Source: Zobellia barbeyronii
GTDB lineage: Bacteria; Bacteroidota; Bacteroidia; Flavobacteriales; Flavobacteriaceae
Direction: 5' to 3'
Length of the DNA: 64,000 bases
Assembly (NCBI RefSeq): GCF_018603515.1
Contig: NZ_JACATN010000002.1
Span: 186,001-250,000, forward strand
The position numbers and the translations under genes are program-made. A model generated the notes under the pieces. It did not search any database and had not been told where the DNA came from. It saw only the letters and a program-made list of their open reading frames with translations. This document shows, one piece after another, positions 1-8,458 of the stretch. How positions within the stretch are numbered: position 1 is the stretch's first letter; each line of letters opens with the position of its first letter.

Positions 1-320
1 TGAGTGCCACTTTCACGAAAGCTAAAAATGCCTTTTACATCAAAACATTCTTGAAGATGCTTAAACACATCACTAGCTTCTCCATAAAATACATCTACGT
101 TTCTATTAAAGGGTGCCAGTGTCTTGTTTAAAGCCACAATGGAATGATATATAAACTGCAAATGCCGTGGACTCGTATCTGGATACGCTATAAAGCTAGG
201 CTCAAACAAATAAACAATGCGGTACGGTATACCTGCTTGCTCCGCTTTTAGCAAGGGCTCATGGTCTTGCGAACGAATATCACGTTTTAACCAAACAATA
301 TGTATAGCCTGCTTTTTCAA
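1..320 (-). CDS. Deoxyribodipyrimidine photolyase / cryptochrome, N-terminal part (cut by window edge)
   Basis: This gene runs off the left edge; about 106 codons are visible. The N-terminus reads IVWLKRDIRSQDHEPLLKAE, the start of the photolyase alpha/beta antenna-binding domain (W-x-K/R-R-D-x-R-x-x-D). Known family role: FAD-dependent, light-driven repair of pyrimidine dimers. The only usable start in this frame after an in-frame TAA is a TTG at 320, whose last two bases overlap the TGA of the upstream FAD-binding gene (TATTGA), so translational coupling is likely. The FAD domain lies outside the window, so CPD, 6-4 and cryptochrome activity cannot be separated. It is the last visible gene of the photorepair operon. 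Confidence 0.85.
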   Translation of the reverse strand, partial: MKKQAIHIVWLKRDIRSQDHEPLLKAEQAGIPYRIVYLFEPSFIAYPDTSPRHLQFIYHSIVALNKTLAPFNRNVDVFYGEASDVFKHLQECFDVKGIFSFRESGT

Positions 321-1435
321 TAGGTAAGCTGCTTTTTACATTTTTTCCAGAAAGCAAAGAAAGACGGATAATACCCTTGCACATCAAACATCCATTCTCT
401 TGGCTCTTCAAAACCTTCATAATGCTTATTTAAAGGATGTTCTTTATAATAAACGTCCTTTGTTTCATAATCAGAAATGAACTCATTAAACTCGCCTACA
501 TAAACCTGAATATTCTCTATATTTTCGGCAGAAATAGTGAATATAAAATCAAGTGTTTTTAGGGAAACAGGATAGCTTCTGAAATGTGAAGGTTCTAATA
601 GCAAAATTCTATTTGCAGTAGTATCTTTTTTCCATAACGGATCTAGGTTATAGAAATTATAGATACAAGCAGGCATGTCTTTATCAATAGTAATCGTTTG
701 CTTCTTTGGTAAGGGCGTTTGTAAAACTAAGGTTGAAGTCTTTTTTAAAATTTCAGGGACCTCTAATCCACTAAAAGCTTCATAAGGCACATCTAAAAAG
801 GTGTTTTTTTGTTGAGTAAAGCTGTATTTATTGATGTTCTCCTGATTGGCAACGTACTTCTTATTTGCATTTGCCCCAGCAACAGATTGCCAGCTTAACG
901 CATTACTAGCCCAATCTGCATCTAGTAAATGATAATACATCCATTGTGCAGGAACTTTCCAATGACTTTGGGCCACATTACACGCCATAGATGCAATATA
1001 CATTCTTAGGTGATTGTGTAAATAACCCTCATCGTAAAATTTCTTAATAGAACTATCAATAGCATCAATACCCGTATCTGCTTCAACAATAGCTTTTGAA
1101 ATTGAATGATTGGAAACTGGTGTTTGCTGATTTTTTAAATCCGAATTAATAGCATCTCCTTTAGCAATCCATACTTGTTGCCAGTAATCTCGCCAAGCCA
1201 ATTCTTGAATAAATTTTTCAATTTGTGCAGGTTGATAGCCTCGCTTTAAAACTTCAGAAAGAATAAATTTTGTTGAAATAATTCCTCTAGAAATATAGGG
1301 AGACAAATAGGTAACTGAACCATTTACAAAATTTCGTGTTTTACCATACTTAACCGGATCAATATTACGAATACGCTGAAGAATTTCAGAATATGAAGTT
1401 GGAAAAATAGAATCTTGGTCTTCAAACAATTCCAT
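317..1435 (-). CDS. Photolyase-like FAD-binding domain protein lacking the antenna domain
   Basis: This 372-residue protein has photolyase FAD-binding signatures: TRNFVNGSVTYLSPYISRG (about 34-52), ELAWRDYWQQ (about 79-88), LHNHLRMYIASM (about 138-149) and the SWQSVAGANANKKY stretch (about 182-195) ending in QENINKYS. It has no N-terminal alpha/beta domain, which a full photolyase (about 430-480 residues) would carry. The C-terminal 150 residues are unlike the canonical protein and may replace the antenna region. It sits between a DUF2805 gene and a true photolyase, overlapping the latter by a few bases, so it probably works in light-dependent DNA repair or blue-light sensing. Catalysis is not established. 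Family assignment is solid; function is inference. Confidence 0.85.
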   Translation of the reverse strand: MELFEDQDSIFPTSYSEILQRIRNIDPVKYGKTRNFVNGSVTYLSPYISRGIISTKFILSEVLKRGYQPAQIEKFIQELAWRDYWQQVWIAKGDAINSDLKNQQTPVSNHSISKAIVEADTGIDAIDSSIKKFYDEGYLHNHLRMYIASMACNVAQSHWKVPAQWMYYHLLDADWASNALSWQSVAGANANKKYVANQENINKYSFTQQKNTFLDVPYEAFSGLEVPEILKKTSTLVLQTPLPKKQTITIDKDMPACIYNFYNLDPLWKKDTTANRILLLEPSHFRSYPVSLKTLDFIFTISAENIENIQVYVGEFNEFISDYETKDVYYKEHPLNKHYEGFEEPREWMFDVQGYYPSFFAFWKKCKKQLTY

Positions 1436-1726
1436 TTATCGCTTACTTATTTTATTCCCTGAAATAGCTCTTTGGCGCGAAGATTTAAAACGAGTAATAT
1501 CTGAACTGCGTTTCTTTAAATGCTTTTGGCTAACTCCACTATTAACGCGTTTGCGCCAACGCTTAAAACTAGATTCCTTAAGGTTGCCACGCATAACCTT
1601 AATGACTTCCTTTTCCGGTAAACCAAACTGAAACAGAATAGCTTCAAAAGGTGTTCTGTCCTCCCAAGCCATTTCTATTATACGGTCTAATTCTCTTTCT
1701 GTAAATTGTTTTGTTTCTGTTGTCAT
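1436..1726 (-). CDS. TIGR03643 / DUF2805 family protein
   Basis: This small basic protein (96 residues from the chosen start) has the family core: EMAWEDRTPFEAI, FGLPEKEVIKVMR and SSFKRWRKRV, followed by a Lys/Arg-rich tail. The family is known mainly from light-induced and photolyase-linked operons; its biochemical role is unknown. An ATG 36 bases upstream (1762) would overlap the preceding gene and add residues unlike the family, so the ATG at 1726 is preferred. Its stop abuts the ATG of the FAD-binding gene. The helix-turn-helix-like arrangement with a basic tail would suit nucleic-acid binding, but that is inference. Confidence 0.8.
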   Translation of the reverse strand: MTTETKQFTERELDRIIEMAWEDRTPFEAILFQFGLPEKEVIKVMRGNLKESSFKRWRKRVNSGVSQKHLKKRSSDITRFKSSRQRAISGNKISKR

Positions 1727-1733
1727 ACTAAAA

Positions 1734-2135
1734 CTAGATTTTTTCCCAAATTTGGTCTGCATTCAAATAAAAGCTTCCTAATGCATTAAATCTACATTCT
1801 TCTGGTGCTATTATGGAAAGAAAAGATTCTCCGTTTTCCCTCTTATATAAATGATAGACTTTACCAATAATGGGTTCAAAATTGAATTTTGCATTATAAA
1901 TGAGTTTGTTGAATTCAAACTCTTGCATCATTTTATCATATTCCGCCTTTAACTCAAGATATCTTGCTTCAATCTTATGGTTTACTTTACTTATACTTCT
2001 GTTCTTCCAGGCAATTGTATCTGTAATCGTAATTACCGGAGCTCCAACAGAGGTTGCATAAGGCTTGAGAGCCGCATCGTATTTTTTAGTTTCCGGATTG
2101 AAAACTACATTATCAGGTTTTTTATCTTCTACCAT
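1734..2135 (-). CDS. DUF2452 domain protein
   Basis: This 133-residue cytoplasmic protein matches the DUF2452 pattern: DNVVFNPETKKYDAALKPYA near the N-terminus, then TSVGAPVI, a helical ARYLELKAEYDKMMQEFEFN segment and a C-terminal GKVYHLY...FLSIIAPEEC region. The function is unknown. It lies 7 bases upstream of DUF2805 and 15 bases downstream of the Lacal_2735 gene, so it belongs to the photorepair operon. No signal peptide or membrane segment is visible. Confidence 0.75.
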   Translation of the reverse strand: MVEDKKPDNVVFNPETKKYDAALKPYATSVGAPVITITDTIAWKNRSISKVNHKIEARYLELKAEYDKMMQEFEFNKLIYNAKFNFEPIIGKVYHLYKRENGESFLSIIAPEECRFNALGSFYLNADQIWEKI

Positions 2136-2150
2136 TGGTGTAAAAATGTA

Positions 2151-2315
2151 TTAGCTCAACTTTTCTAGTTGCTTCATTACTTCTTCCGCTTCATAGATTT
2201 TCTGATCACTCATTTTCCTGTTGGTGGTAGACAAGCTATGAGCTTCTTTTAAAAGAAGCTCATATTGACCTTGAAGTTTAACTTTCTCTGATTTCTTTTT
2301 AAATAATCCGAACAT
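2151..2315 (-). CDS. Lacal_2735 family small protein
   Basis: This 54-residue protein starts MFGLFKKKSEKVKLQ and contains the HSLSTTNRKMSDQKIYEAE core of the Flavobacteriaceae Lacal_2735 family. A start 27 bases upstream is possible, but the family begins at MFGLFKKK. It is all-helical and charged with no known role. It is the first gene of the leftward operon that ends in photolyase, so it should share the light- or stress-linked control suggested by the inverted repeat upstream. Confidence 0.75.
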   Translation of the reverse strand: MFGLFKKKSEKVKLQGQYELLLKEAHSLSTTNRKMSDQKIYEAEEVMKQLEKLS

Positions 2316-2632
2316 ATTTATTTCAACTTTATAAGTTCTCAAAAATAGAATCCAAGAACCATGACATAAAGATACAAAATGTTTAACTATTTATAAATTA
2401 AGTTAAACAAAATTTAATTATATGTTGAATTATAAATTTCGCTATCTAATAAACCCTAAAGGATAGTTTCAATATATAAAGCCCTTGAGGTATAATTATG
2501 CTGATAGGATTGAGTGTTTAGCAATCATGAAATAAGCAGCTTGCACATTAGCTCCTATCATCTTTATCTAAAATCAAAACGATTTCTAATAATTAGATTT
2601 CAATGATATCTTTAAAACCGAGTAGAATAAAA
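2316..2632. other. Gene-free spacer upstream of the photorepair operon
   Basis: About 315 bases without a supportable gene. The part nearest the operon holds an AT-rich inverted repeat (see 2381-2408). The remainder is AT-rich with stops in all frames and no tRNA, riboswitch or repeat that I can recognise. A weak -7-like TATCTTTA lies at 2374-2367 on the minus strand without a convincing -33 TTG. Confidence 0.5.
2381..2408. promoter_or_regulatory. Inverted repeat, candidate operator of the photorepair operon
   Basis: A perfect 8-bp inverted repeat, GTTTAACT (2381-2388) and AGTTAAAC (2401-2408), is separated by 12 AT-rich bases, so the half-sites are about two helical turns (20 bp) apart. It lies 66-93 bases upstream of the first gene of the operon. 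A dimeric regulator is a reasonable reading; a light-responsive MerR-type (CarH/LitR-like) protein would fit the gene content, but none is encoded in the window. Confidence 0.45.
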
Positions 2633-2661
2633 AACCCTGTAAATCATTGATTTACAGGGTT
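2629..2661 (-). terminator. Rho-independent terminator of tRNA-Ser
   Basis: A near-perfect hairpin (arms 2633-2646 and 2648-2661, AACCCTGTAAATCA and its complement) is followed on the minus strand by a T-rich run. It sits 25 bases past the tRNA 3' end. Confidence 0.8.
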
Positions 2662-2686
2662 AATATGCCTTGTACAGGACTTTATG

Positions 2687-2771
2687 CGGAGAAAGAGGGA
2701 TTCGAACCCCCGGAGGTGTGACCCTCAACAGTTTTCAAGACTGCCGCATTCGACCACTCTGCCATTTCTCC
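2687..2771 (-). tRNA. tRNA-Ser (anticodon UGA)
   Basis: The 85-base cloverleaf begins GGAGAAATGGCAGAGTGG and ends TTTCTCCG, giving a seven-pair acceptor stem with G as discriminator. The anticodon loop CTTGAAA places UGA in the anticodon. A long variable arm (GTTGAGGGTCACACCTC region) is typical of serine tRNAs, and the T-arm GGGTTCGAATCCC is intact. CCA is not encoded. Confidence 0.95.
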
Positions 2772-2806
2772 TGAGTGCCTCATCAGGTATTCCCTGAATG
2801 CGGGTG

Positions 2807-2836
2807 CAAATATAGTAACCTTTTTCAATTCCGCAA
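2807..2836 (-). promoter_or_regulatory. Bacteroidetes-type promoter for tRNA-Ser
   Basis: On the minus strand, TTG (2836-2834), 19 bases, then TATATTTG (2814-2807): an exact match to TTG-N19-TAnnTTTG. The predicted start is near 2800, about 30 bases before the mature tRNA. Confidence 0.7.
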
Positions 2837-2888
2837 GGGTCTTTTTGATTTTTATTTTTGGTTCAATAGTAATGGCACTAATCAGCCA

Positions 2889-5800
2889 TTATCTTACCAT
2901 AAACTTACGCGACTGCGTCCAATTTGCCCCATTTACTTGTAAAATATAAACACCACTTCTCAAATCATCTGTACTTAACTGCTCAAAAGACTGTTTACTT
3001 CCCATAGTTTTAGACCATGACCGGACCAAACTTCCATCTAAACTGTAGATGCTTAATTTAATATTTTCTTCCTCTTCACTATCAGCTAATAAAATATCGG
3101 CCGTCAGTGTTTGAGATCTATCTATTGGATTAGGGAAAAGCAGGATATTGTTCCCTGGGTTTTCAAAATTTATCTCTACCTCATTAGAATACATCTTTTC
3201 GCCATTGGACGTAACAGCTGCAATTCTGTAGACCGATTTTCCGATTATCGGATGATAATCAGAATCACTATATTCATTCTTTCCTGCTAGTCTTGAACCA
3301 GGTTGATCGGTAACCATACTGAAATCATCACCGTTCACCGATTTTTCTACAACGAAAGATTCAATTTCTGTATCGTTCGTAACGGTCCAATCAATGTTAA
3401 CAACATGTGATTTTTTATCTGCCGAAACGATATCAAAATAAAAATTACCTGGTAGTCCACTCAACTTCAAGTCTTCAGTATTTGGGCTTTCCTCAAGAGT
3501 TTTTCCCATTAAAGAGCCCGCCGCACTGAAAACCATATAATGTATCTCTTCGGTAGTGTGATCAGTTTCAGGGTCACCACACTTCTCCTCTTCAACAAAT
3601 ACGGAAACATTGCTTCCCGTCAGTTCTTTATATCGCATTGTAGCGGCATCACCCCCATATTCTGACCCAAGTCCACCTATGAATATGGCCTTATTATCAT
3701 AATCTTGATCAAAGTGAATAGTATGCCAATTATGATTAACCTTACGCCCGGTGTTAGCTAACTCAAACGCAGAATTTTCATCAGAAAATGTACCAGGCTC
3801 TACTGCCAACCAACTTATTATTTCTGGTGAATGCCCTCCTACCGAGCTATCCTGTTCCTTTAATTTTATACGAAGTTGCGATGTGTTCGAGTAACGTTCA
3901 TCAAAGAATACAGTTACAGCCTCTACCTCATTTTCTGTTACACATTGACCGAATACCAATGGTTTCTCTTTAAAGGAGCGATTAAACTGCTGTGTATACC
4001 ACTGGTGGTCTCTGCCCTCTACATTTCCTGCTTGTAATAATTTGCCGTTTGCAAGCTCATGTACACCTGCTTCTACAACAATGTAAGGGATTGTTTCTGT
4101 TACATGACTTTCATCCCAACACTCCCATTCATCAATACGTATTTTAAAACTAGACCTCGTAACATCTTTTACCCGTATTGTTACTTGGTTGGCGCCTTCA
4201 TAAGTAGGTCCGCCCGCTACAACTACTGGATTCTTGTATGTTCTGTTTAAACTTACGCTAGTCCAGTTATGATTTGCGTTTATAGTCCCGGTTTCTCCTA
4301 TATCAGATAAGCCTACTCCGTCGCTTACAGACTCTAATTTCCATTGTTGGTTTTCTGAATTGCTTAGTGACCAAGTTACTGACCCACTATTATTTTCTGT
4401 AATTCCATTTGGAATATGGAGTGCGAGGCCATTATAAGCGCTCACGATGCGTAATTTTTCCCCATCTAAATCTTTAAAATACCATAGTTGATGTTGACTA
4501 CCATTCCAAACTTCTTGAACCACGTTCGACCCACGTTCAGATTTTAAATTGCGGAGAGATAAAACCATATCAGAATGCATTGCTTTAATGCGATATTTGT
4601 TCCCTCCCATTTCTTCCACATACCATTTGGCATTATCACCAGAATCTGAAATACTATTTATTGCTTTTGCATTAGTTAAAAGCGAGGCATTCTCAATGGT
4701 CAGGTACTTATTTAAGTCTCCCATTTGCAAAGTATACCAACCATCTTCTAAAGTCTTAGGGCCGCTAACATCTAATCCGTCTATCCATCCAATCAGCGTC
4801 TGTAGGTAATCTTCATCCAACATATTACGCCCTATTGGAGGCATGCGGTTGTCGGAAGTGCTTGCATCCCTAACATAAAGGGCAGAGTTTAAAATATCAT
4901 TTGGTTTTACAATTTTATCCCCTTTAACAGAAGCGTGACTCTCTACATCTGCATTAATTATAGATTGATCATAAAGCGCCGTCATAGCTCGACCATCAAA
5001 TACACCTTCTACCCCATTAGGACGATGACAGTATGCACAGTTGGCATCCATATACGAGCGAACCTTCATTTCATCACTAGTATTTTCGGAATTAATATGT
5101 GCAGATGCCGGTAACTTTGTGTGAGAAGGTATATCATCCGTAAACATATTTAAATGACCCCAAGTTTCCAATTGGTTACCTGTTATTCCCGTAGAGGGGT
5201 AGGTAAAATCTTTGTTGAGTTGCCGTGTTTTTAACCCGAGCGAATACCCAGCAACGCTGTTATGACATTGCATACACTGATCACGTGTAGGAAAATCCCA
5301 AGTTTGCTCAACTACCAATCCGTCCTTTTTCTTAACCTTATAGTTTTGCGAAACAGATTCATCTAAACCTATAAGAAAGGCATCCGTTTGTTCATCATTC
5401 CATTTATAGGTAACAGCGTAGGCATCGTTATTTTCTGTGAAAATCAAAAAACGAGTTTCCAACTTTATAACTTTAGAAGAATCACTGTCATCCGTCGGAA
5501 GATTAAACTGCTTTATAACCACAGTGCCCGGAGGAAATGACCAATTCTCTTCACTCTGAAAACCAATTTGTTCTGCTAAAGTGTTATGCACTCCATCATT
5601 AGGCAGAGCAATCCATCTTCGTTTTTCTGCCCCATCTGACCATAAGGGTGAATTTACATCATACGGAACAATTCCGTCAATAGTTTCAAGGGGTTGTAAA
5701 TTAGTAAATATGTTCAAGTCTGAAAGTTTAGCGGGAGGGTCACTTATAGCCCCAGAGCGCACAATTTTATGAATCGTACCGCCATCTTCTGCTGTGCCAT

Positions 5801-7166
5801 ATAAATCTAGGATATACATATGACCATCGGAATCCGTAAAAAAAGAGGAAATACCGTCCTTACTACCTGTTCCATTAAAAGGAACTTTAAGAAGATAGGA
5901 TACATCGCTTGTGTTTTCACCTGTCTTTGAAAGAGCCCATACATTTTGCGTTTCATGGTCGCCAAATATATATTTTCCATTCAATTCAGGATATAGACTT
6001 CCTCGGTAAACCATTCCGCCAATAACAGCCCTTCCCGTAGCTCTACCATAGGCATGAATTGGTGGTCTATCGTTTCCAATAAGCGGACTTGGCATAACGG
6101 CTGGTCCGTTTTGATCACCCTCGCGATAAGGCCATTGCAAATTGTCTCCCTTTCTAACGAGATTTACTTCTTCTTTTGCATTCTGTCCAATATCGCCAAT
6201 CCAGATATCACCCGTTAGGGAATCAAGGCTAATTCGGTGTGGGCTTCGAGTGCCAATAGCATAAAACTCTTCTAGATTGCCGCCGTTTGGATTTGTCCAA
6301 GGGTTGTCATTAGGTATATAATAACCTTGAGTAAAGGAATCTGGCCATCCATTTGGAGGAATGCCCGCATTAATTGGTTGTTTTAGAATAGGGTGGCTGA
6401 TTTCTCCTCCTTTTTTATCAACATCTATTCGCAAAACTCCACTGAACAGGTATTTATCAATTTGTTGTGTTACGTTATAACTATCATTTTTAGCACCCTC
6501 ATCACCTACTGCAAGATATAAAAACCCGTCTTGAGGATTGAAAAACATATCACCACCATTGTGCCAGTCGTCTCGGTCAAAAATATTGATAAGAACTTCC
6601 TCACTAGAAGGGTTTATGGCATTTGCTCCTACGGGCAGATTAAATCGGGAAAGGCGCATATAACCACTTACCACTGAGTCAACCCTGTCAGTTCCTTGAA
6701 CAGGTGTATAACGGTAAAAGACATAGATATACTCAGAATTCGGGGAGCCAGCTTTACCATATTCCGGGTGCAAAACCATACCCAACATACCACCATCTGC
6801 ATAGTTCACAACATTGTCAGAGATATCCAAAAGCAACTGTTTAGAACTGGAGCTCGCGTCATTAGCTATTTTCCATAAGTGCCCCTGAAGGCCCATTATC
6901 AAAAATTCATTTCCACCAGGTAGCTCAACCATATCTACTGGGTCTATAAAGGTTAGGTTTGGAAATGCATTCTCTACACTGTAACTAGCATTAGCATCTT
7001 CTATTCTTGCTGGCGTTGAAGATGGAAAAACCCCGTTAAGATAGGCACCCATTGGATCGGCATTTTCAAGTCCTGGGCCATAAATAAATGGTACAAAGGA
7101 AAAGGTCAAAAAGACAGTAATTATAAGGCATATTATGCCAGTCTTTTTACGATAATTCAATTTCAT
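2889..7166 (-). CDS. Secreted mosaic: glucose/sorbosone dehydrogenase-like, diheme cytochrome c, ricin-type and H-type lectin-like repeats, T9SS sorting domain
   Basis: A 1425-residue exported protein. Residues 1-30 form a signal peptide. About 60-480 is a PQQ-type glucose/sorbosone dehydrogenase beta-propeller (HNGGDMFF, YAIGTRSPHRIS, IWIGDIGQNAKEE, LQWPYREG). About 485-795 resembles the SO2930/TIGR03806 diheme cytochrome family, with heme motifs CMQCH (about 630) and CAYCH (about 708). About 800-935 is a ricin-type beta-trefoil (QLWYF, QQWKLE). About 945-1240 holds three repeats of roughly 95 residues with H-x-W and a conserved IxYxVxxAG-type end, resembling H-type lectin domains. A fibronectin-like region and a C-terminal type IX sorting domain (LFPNP, SLDGSLV, GVYILQV, KFMVR) follow. 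It is probably a cell-surface or secreted, carbohydrate-anchored sugar oxidase passing electrons to its own hemes. Substrate unknown. No operon partners. Confidence 0.8.
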   Translation of the reverse strand: MKLNYRKKTGIICLIITVFLTFSFVPFIYGPGLENADPMGAYLNGVFPSSTPARIEDANASYSVENAFPNLTFIDPVDMVELPGGNEFLIMGLQGHLWKIANDASSSSKQLLLDISDNVVNYADGGMLGMVLHPEYGKAGSPNSEYIYVFYRYTPVQGTDRVDSVVSGYMRLSRFNLPVGANAINPSSEEVLINIFDRDDWHNGGDMFFNPQDGFLYLAVGDEGAKNDSYNVTQQIDKYLFSGVLRIDVDKKGGEISHPILKQPINAGIPPNGWPDSFTQGYYIPNDNPWTNPNGGNLEEFYAIGTRSPHRISLDSLTGDIWIGDIGQNAKEEVNLVRKGDNLQWPYREGDQNGPAVMPSPLIGNDRPPIHAYGRATGRAVIGGMVYRGSLYPELNGKYIFGDHETQNVWALSKTGENTSDVSYLLKVPFNGTGSKDGISSFFTDSDGHMYILDLYGTAEDGGTIHKIVRSGAISDPPAKLSDLNIFTNLQPLETIDGIVPYDVNSPLWSDGAEKRRWIALPNDGVHNTLAEQIGFQSEENWSFPPGTVVIKQFNLPTDDSDSSKVIKLETRFLIFTENNDAYAVTYKWNDEQTDAFLIGLDESVSQNYKVKKKDGLVVEQTWDFPTRDQCMQCHNSVAGYSLGLKTRQLNKDFTYPSTGITGNQLETWGHLNMFTDDIPSHTKLPASAHINSENTSDEMKVRSYMDANCAYCHRPNGVEGVFDGRAMTALYDQSIINADVESHASVKGDKIVKPNDILNSALYVRDASTSDNRMPPIGRNMLDEDYLQTLIGWIDGLDVSGPKTLEDGWYTLQMGDLNKYLTIENASLLTNAKAINSISDSGDNAKWYVEEMGGNKYRIKAMHSDMVLSLRNLKSERGSNVVQEVWNGSQHQLWYFKDLDGEKLRIVSAYNGLALHIPNGITENNSGSVTWSLSNSENQQWKLESVSDGVGLSDIGETGTINANHNWTSVSLNRTYKNPVVVAGGPTYEGANQVTIRVKDVTRSSFKIRIDEWECWDESHVTETIPYIVVEAGVHELANGKLLQAGNVEGRDHQWYTQQFNRSFKEKPLVFGQCVTENEVEAVTVFFDERYSNTSQLRIKLKEQDSSVGGHSPEIISWLAVEPGTFSDENSAFELANTGRKVNHNWHTIHFDQDYDNKAIFIGGLGSEYGGDAATMRYKELTGSNVSVFVEEEKCGDPETDHTTEEIHYMVFSAAGSLMGKTLEESPNTEDLKLSGLPGNFYFDIVSADKKSHVVNIDWTVTNDTEIESFVVEKSVNGDDFSMVTDQPGSRLAGKNEYSDSDYHPIIGKSVYRIAAVTSNGEKMYSNEVEINFENPGNNILLFPNPIDRSQTLTADILLADSEEEENIKLSIYSLDGSLVRSWSKTMGSKQSFEQLSTDDLRSGVYILQVNGANWTQSRKFMVR

Positions 7167-7338
7167 AGTGTTCTAATTCCTATTATTTAAATTAATCTTA
7201 AAATCGATGAGAGGGTAAAAACGAACGCTTAAAAATAAATTATATCGATGAACGACACCCTACAAACGAGCAATGATACAACATAAATTTATCTTCTCTT
7301 TCTATATAAGCAACATCATTTTTGCTAAATTGCCACCC

Positions 7339-8346
7339 ATGCAACAGCCCCTTGTTAGTATTCTTATTCCTTTTAAAAACACGGAAGCATTTCTAAATCA
7401 ATGTCTTGATTCTATTCTAGAACAAAAATATGAAAACTGGGAAGTTCTTGCAGTTAATGACGAAAGTTCTGACGGTAGCCGTAATTTGGTGAATTCATAT
7501 GCCAAAAACGACTCACGTATACAGCTCTTTGATAATGAAGGAAGTGGTATAATAGAAGCCTTGCGAACTGCTTACAAACAAAGCAAAGGCCAATTCATTA
7601 CTCGTATGGATTCTGATGATATTATGACAGCGGAAAAGCTGGAAACCATGGTAGAGTCGCTTTTAGCGAATGGAAAAGGTCACCTAGCAGTTGGACAAGT
7701 TCGTTATTTTTCTCACCGTGGTATTAGTAACGGTTATCAACGCTATGAAGAATGGTTAAATTTACTAACAGAGACTGGAAACAACTATTCAGAAATCTAC
7801 AAAGAGTGTGTCATCCCATCCCCTTGTTGGATGGTTTTTCGAGAAGATCTAGACCGCTGTGGTGCTTTCGTCCCAGACCTATATCCGGAAGATTATGACC
7901 TTGCTTTTCGTTTTTATGAAAACGGACTTAAATGTATTCCCTGTTCAAAACTCCTGCATTTGTGGCGTGATTATGATACTAGAACCTCTAGAACCAGCGA
8001 GCATTATGCTCAAAACTATTTTCTAGATATTAAACTTCGTTATTTCCTAAAACTTAACTATAATCCCAACAGGCCTTTAACTGTTTGGGGTGCAGGTGCC
8101 AAGGGAAAAGAAATCGTAAAAGCACTACAAGAACAAAACATAGATTTTTATTGGGTTTGCGACAATCCTAAAAAAATTGGCAAACATATCTATGGTAAAA
8201 AAATGTTTCATTTTAGTAAACTTAAAGAACTACCAAACGCCCAAAGTATTATTAGTGTTGCCAATGCAGATGCGCAAGTTCATATTAGAAAATTCTTTTT
8301 GGGTATCAATCAAAAACCAATGAAAGACTATTTCTTTTTCTGCTAA
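7339..8346 (+). CDS. Glycosyltransferase family 2 with C-terminal Rossmann-like segment
   Basis: The protein (335 residues from the chosen ATG) begins LVSILIPFKNTEAFLNQCLD, a classic GT2 start, with VNDESSDGS and the metal/nucleotide-binding TRMDSDD (the DxD motif). The acceptor-side CVIPSPCWMVFR and YPEDYDLAFR are also typical. The last 90 residues (LTVWGAGAKGKEIVKAL, VCDNP) form a nucleotide-binding-like Rossmann motif seen in some GT2 proteins. An ATG 66 bases upstream would add a hydrophobic extension not found in the family. No membrane helix. Acceptor unknown; it stands alone between two promoter regions. Confidence 0.85.
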   Translation: MQQPLVSILIPFKNTEAFLNQCLDSILEQKYENWEVLAVNDESSDGSRNLVNSYAKNDSRIQLFDNEGSGIIEALRTAYKQSKGQFITRMDSDDIMTAEKLETMVESLLANGKGHLAVGQVRYFSHRGISNGYQRYEEWLNLLTETGNNYSEIYKECVIPSPCWMVFREDLDRCGAFVPDLYPEDYDLAFRFYENGLKCIPCSKLLHLWRDYDTRTSRTSEHYAQNYFLDIKLRYFLKLNYNPNRPLTVWGAGAKGKEIVKALQEQNIDFYWVCDNPKKIGKHIYGKKMFHFSKLKELPNAQSIISVANADAQVHIRKFFLGINQKPMKDYFFFC

Positions 8347-8458
8347 AAACTAATTATCAGACTTTAAATCTCTTTTTTTTTAAGACCGATTAAATATCTT
8401 TTTACCTACTGTAGCAATAAAGGACGAAATGTCTATCTTTGATAATTCAACACAGGAA

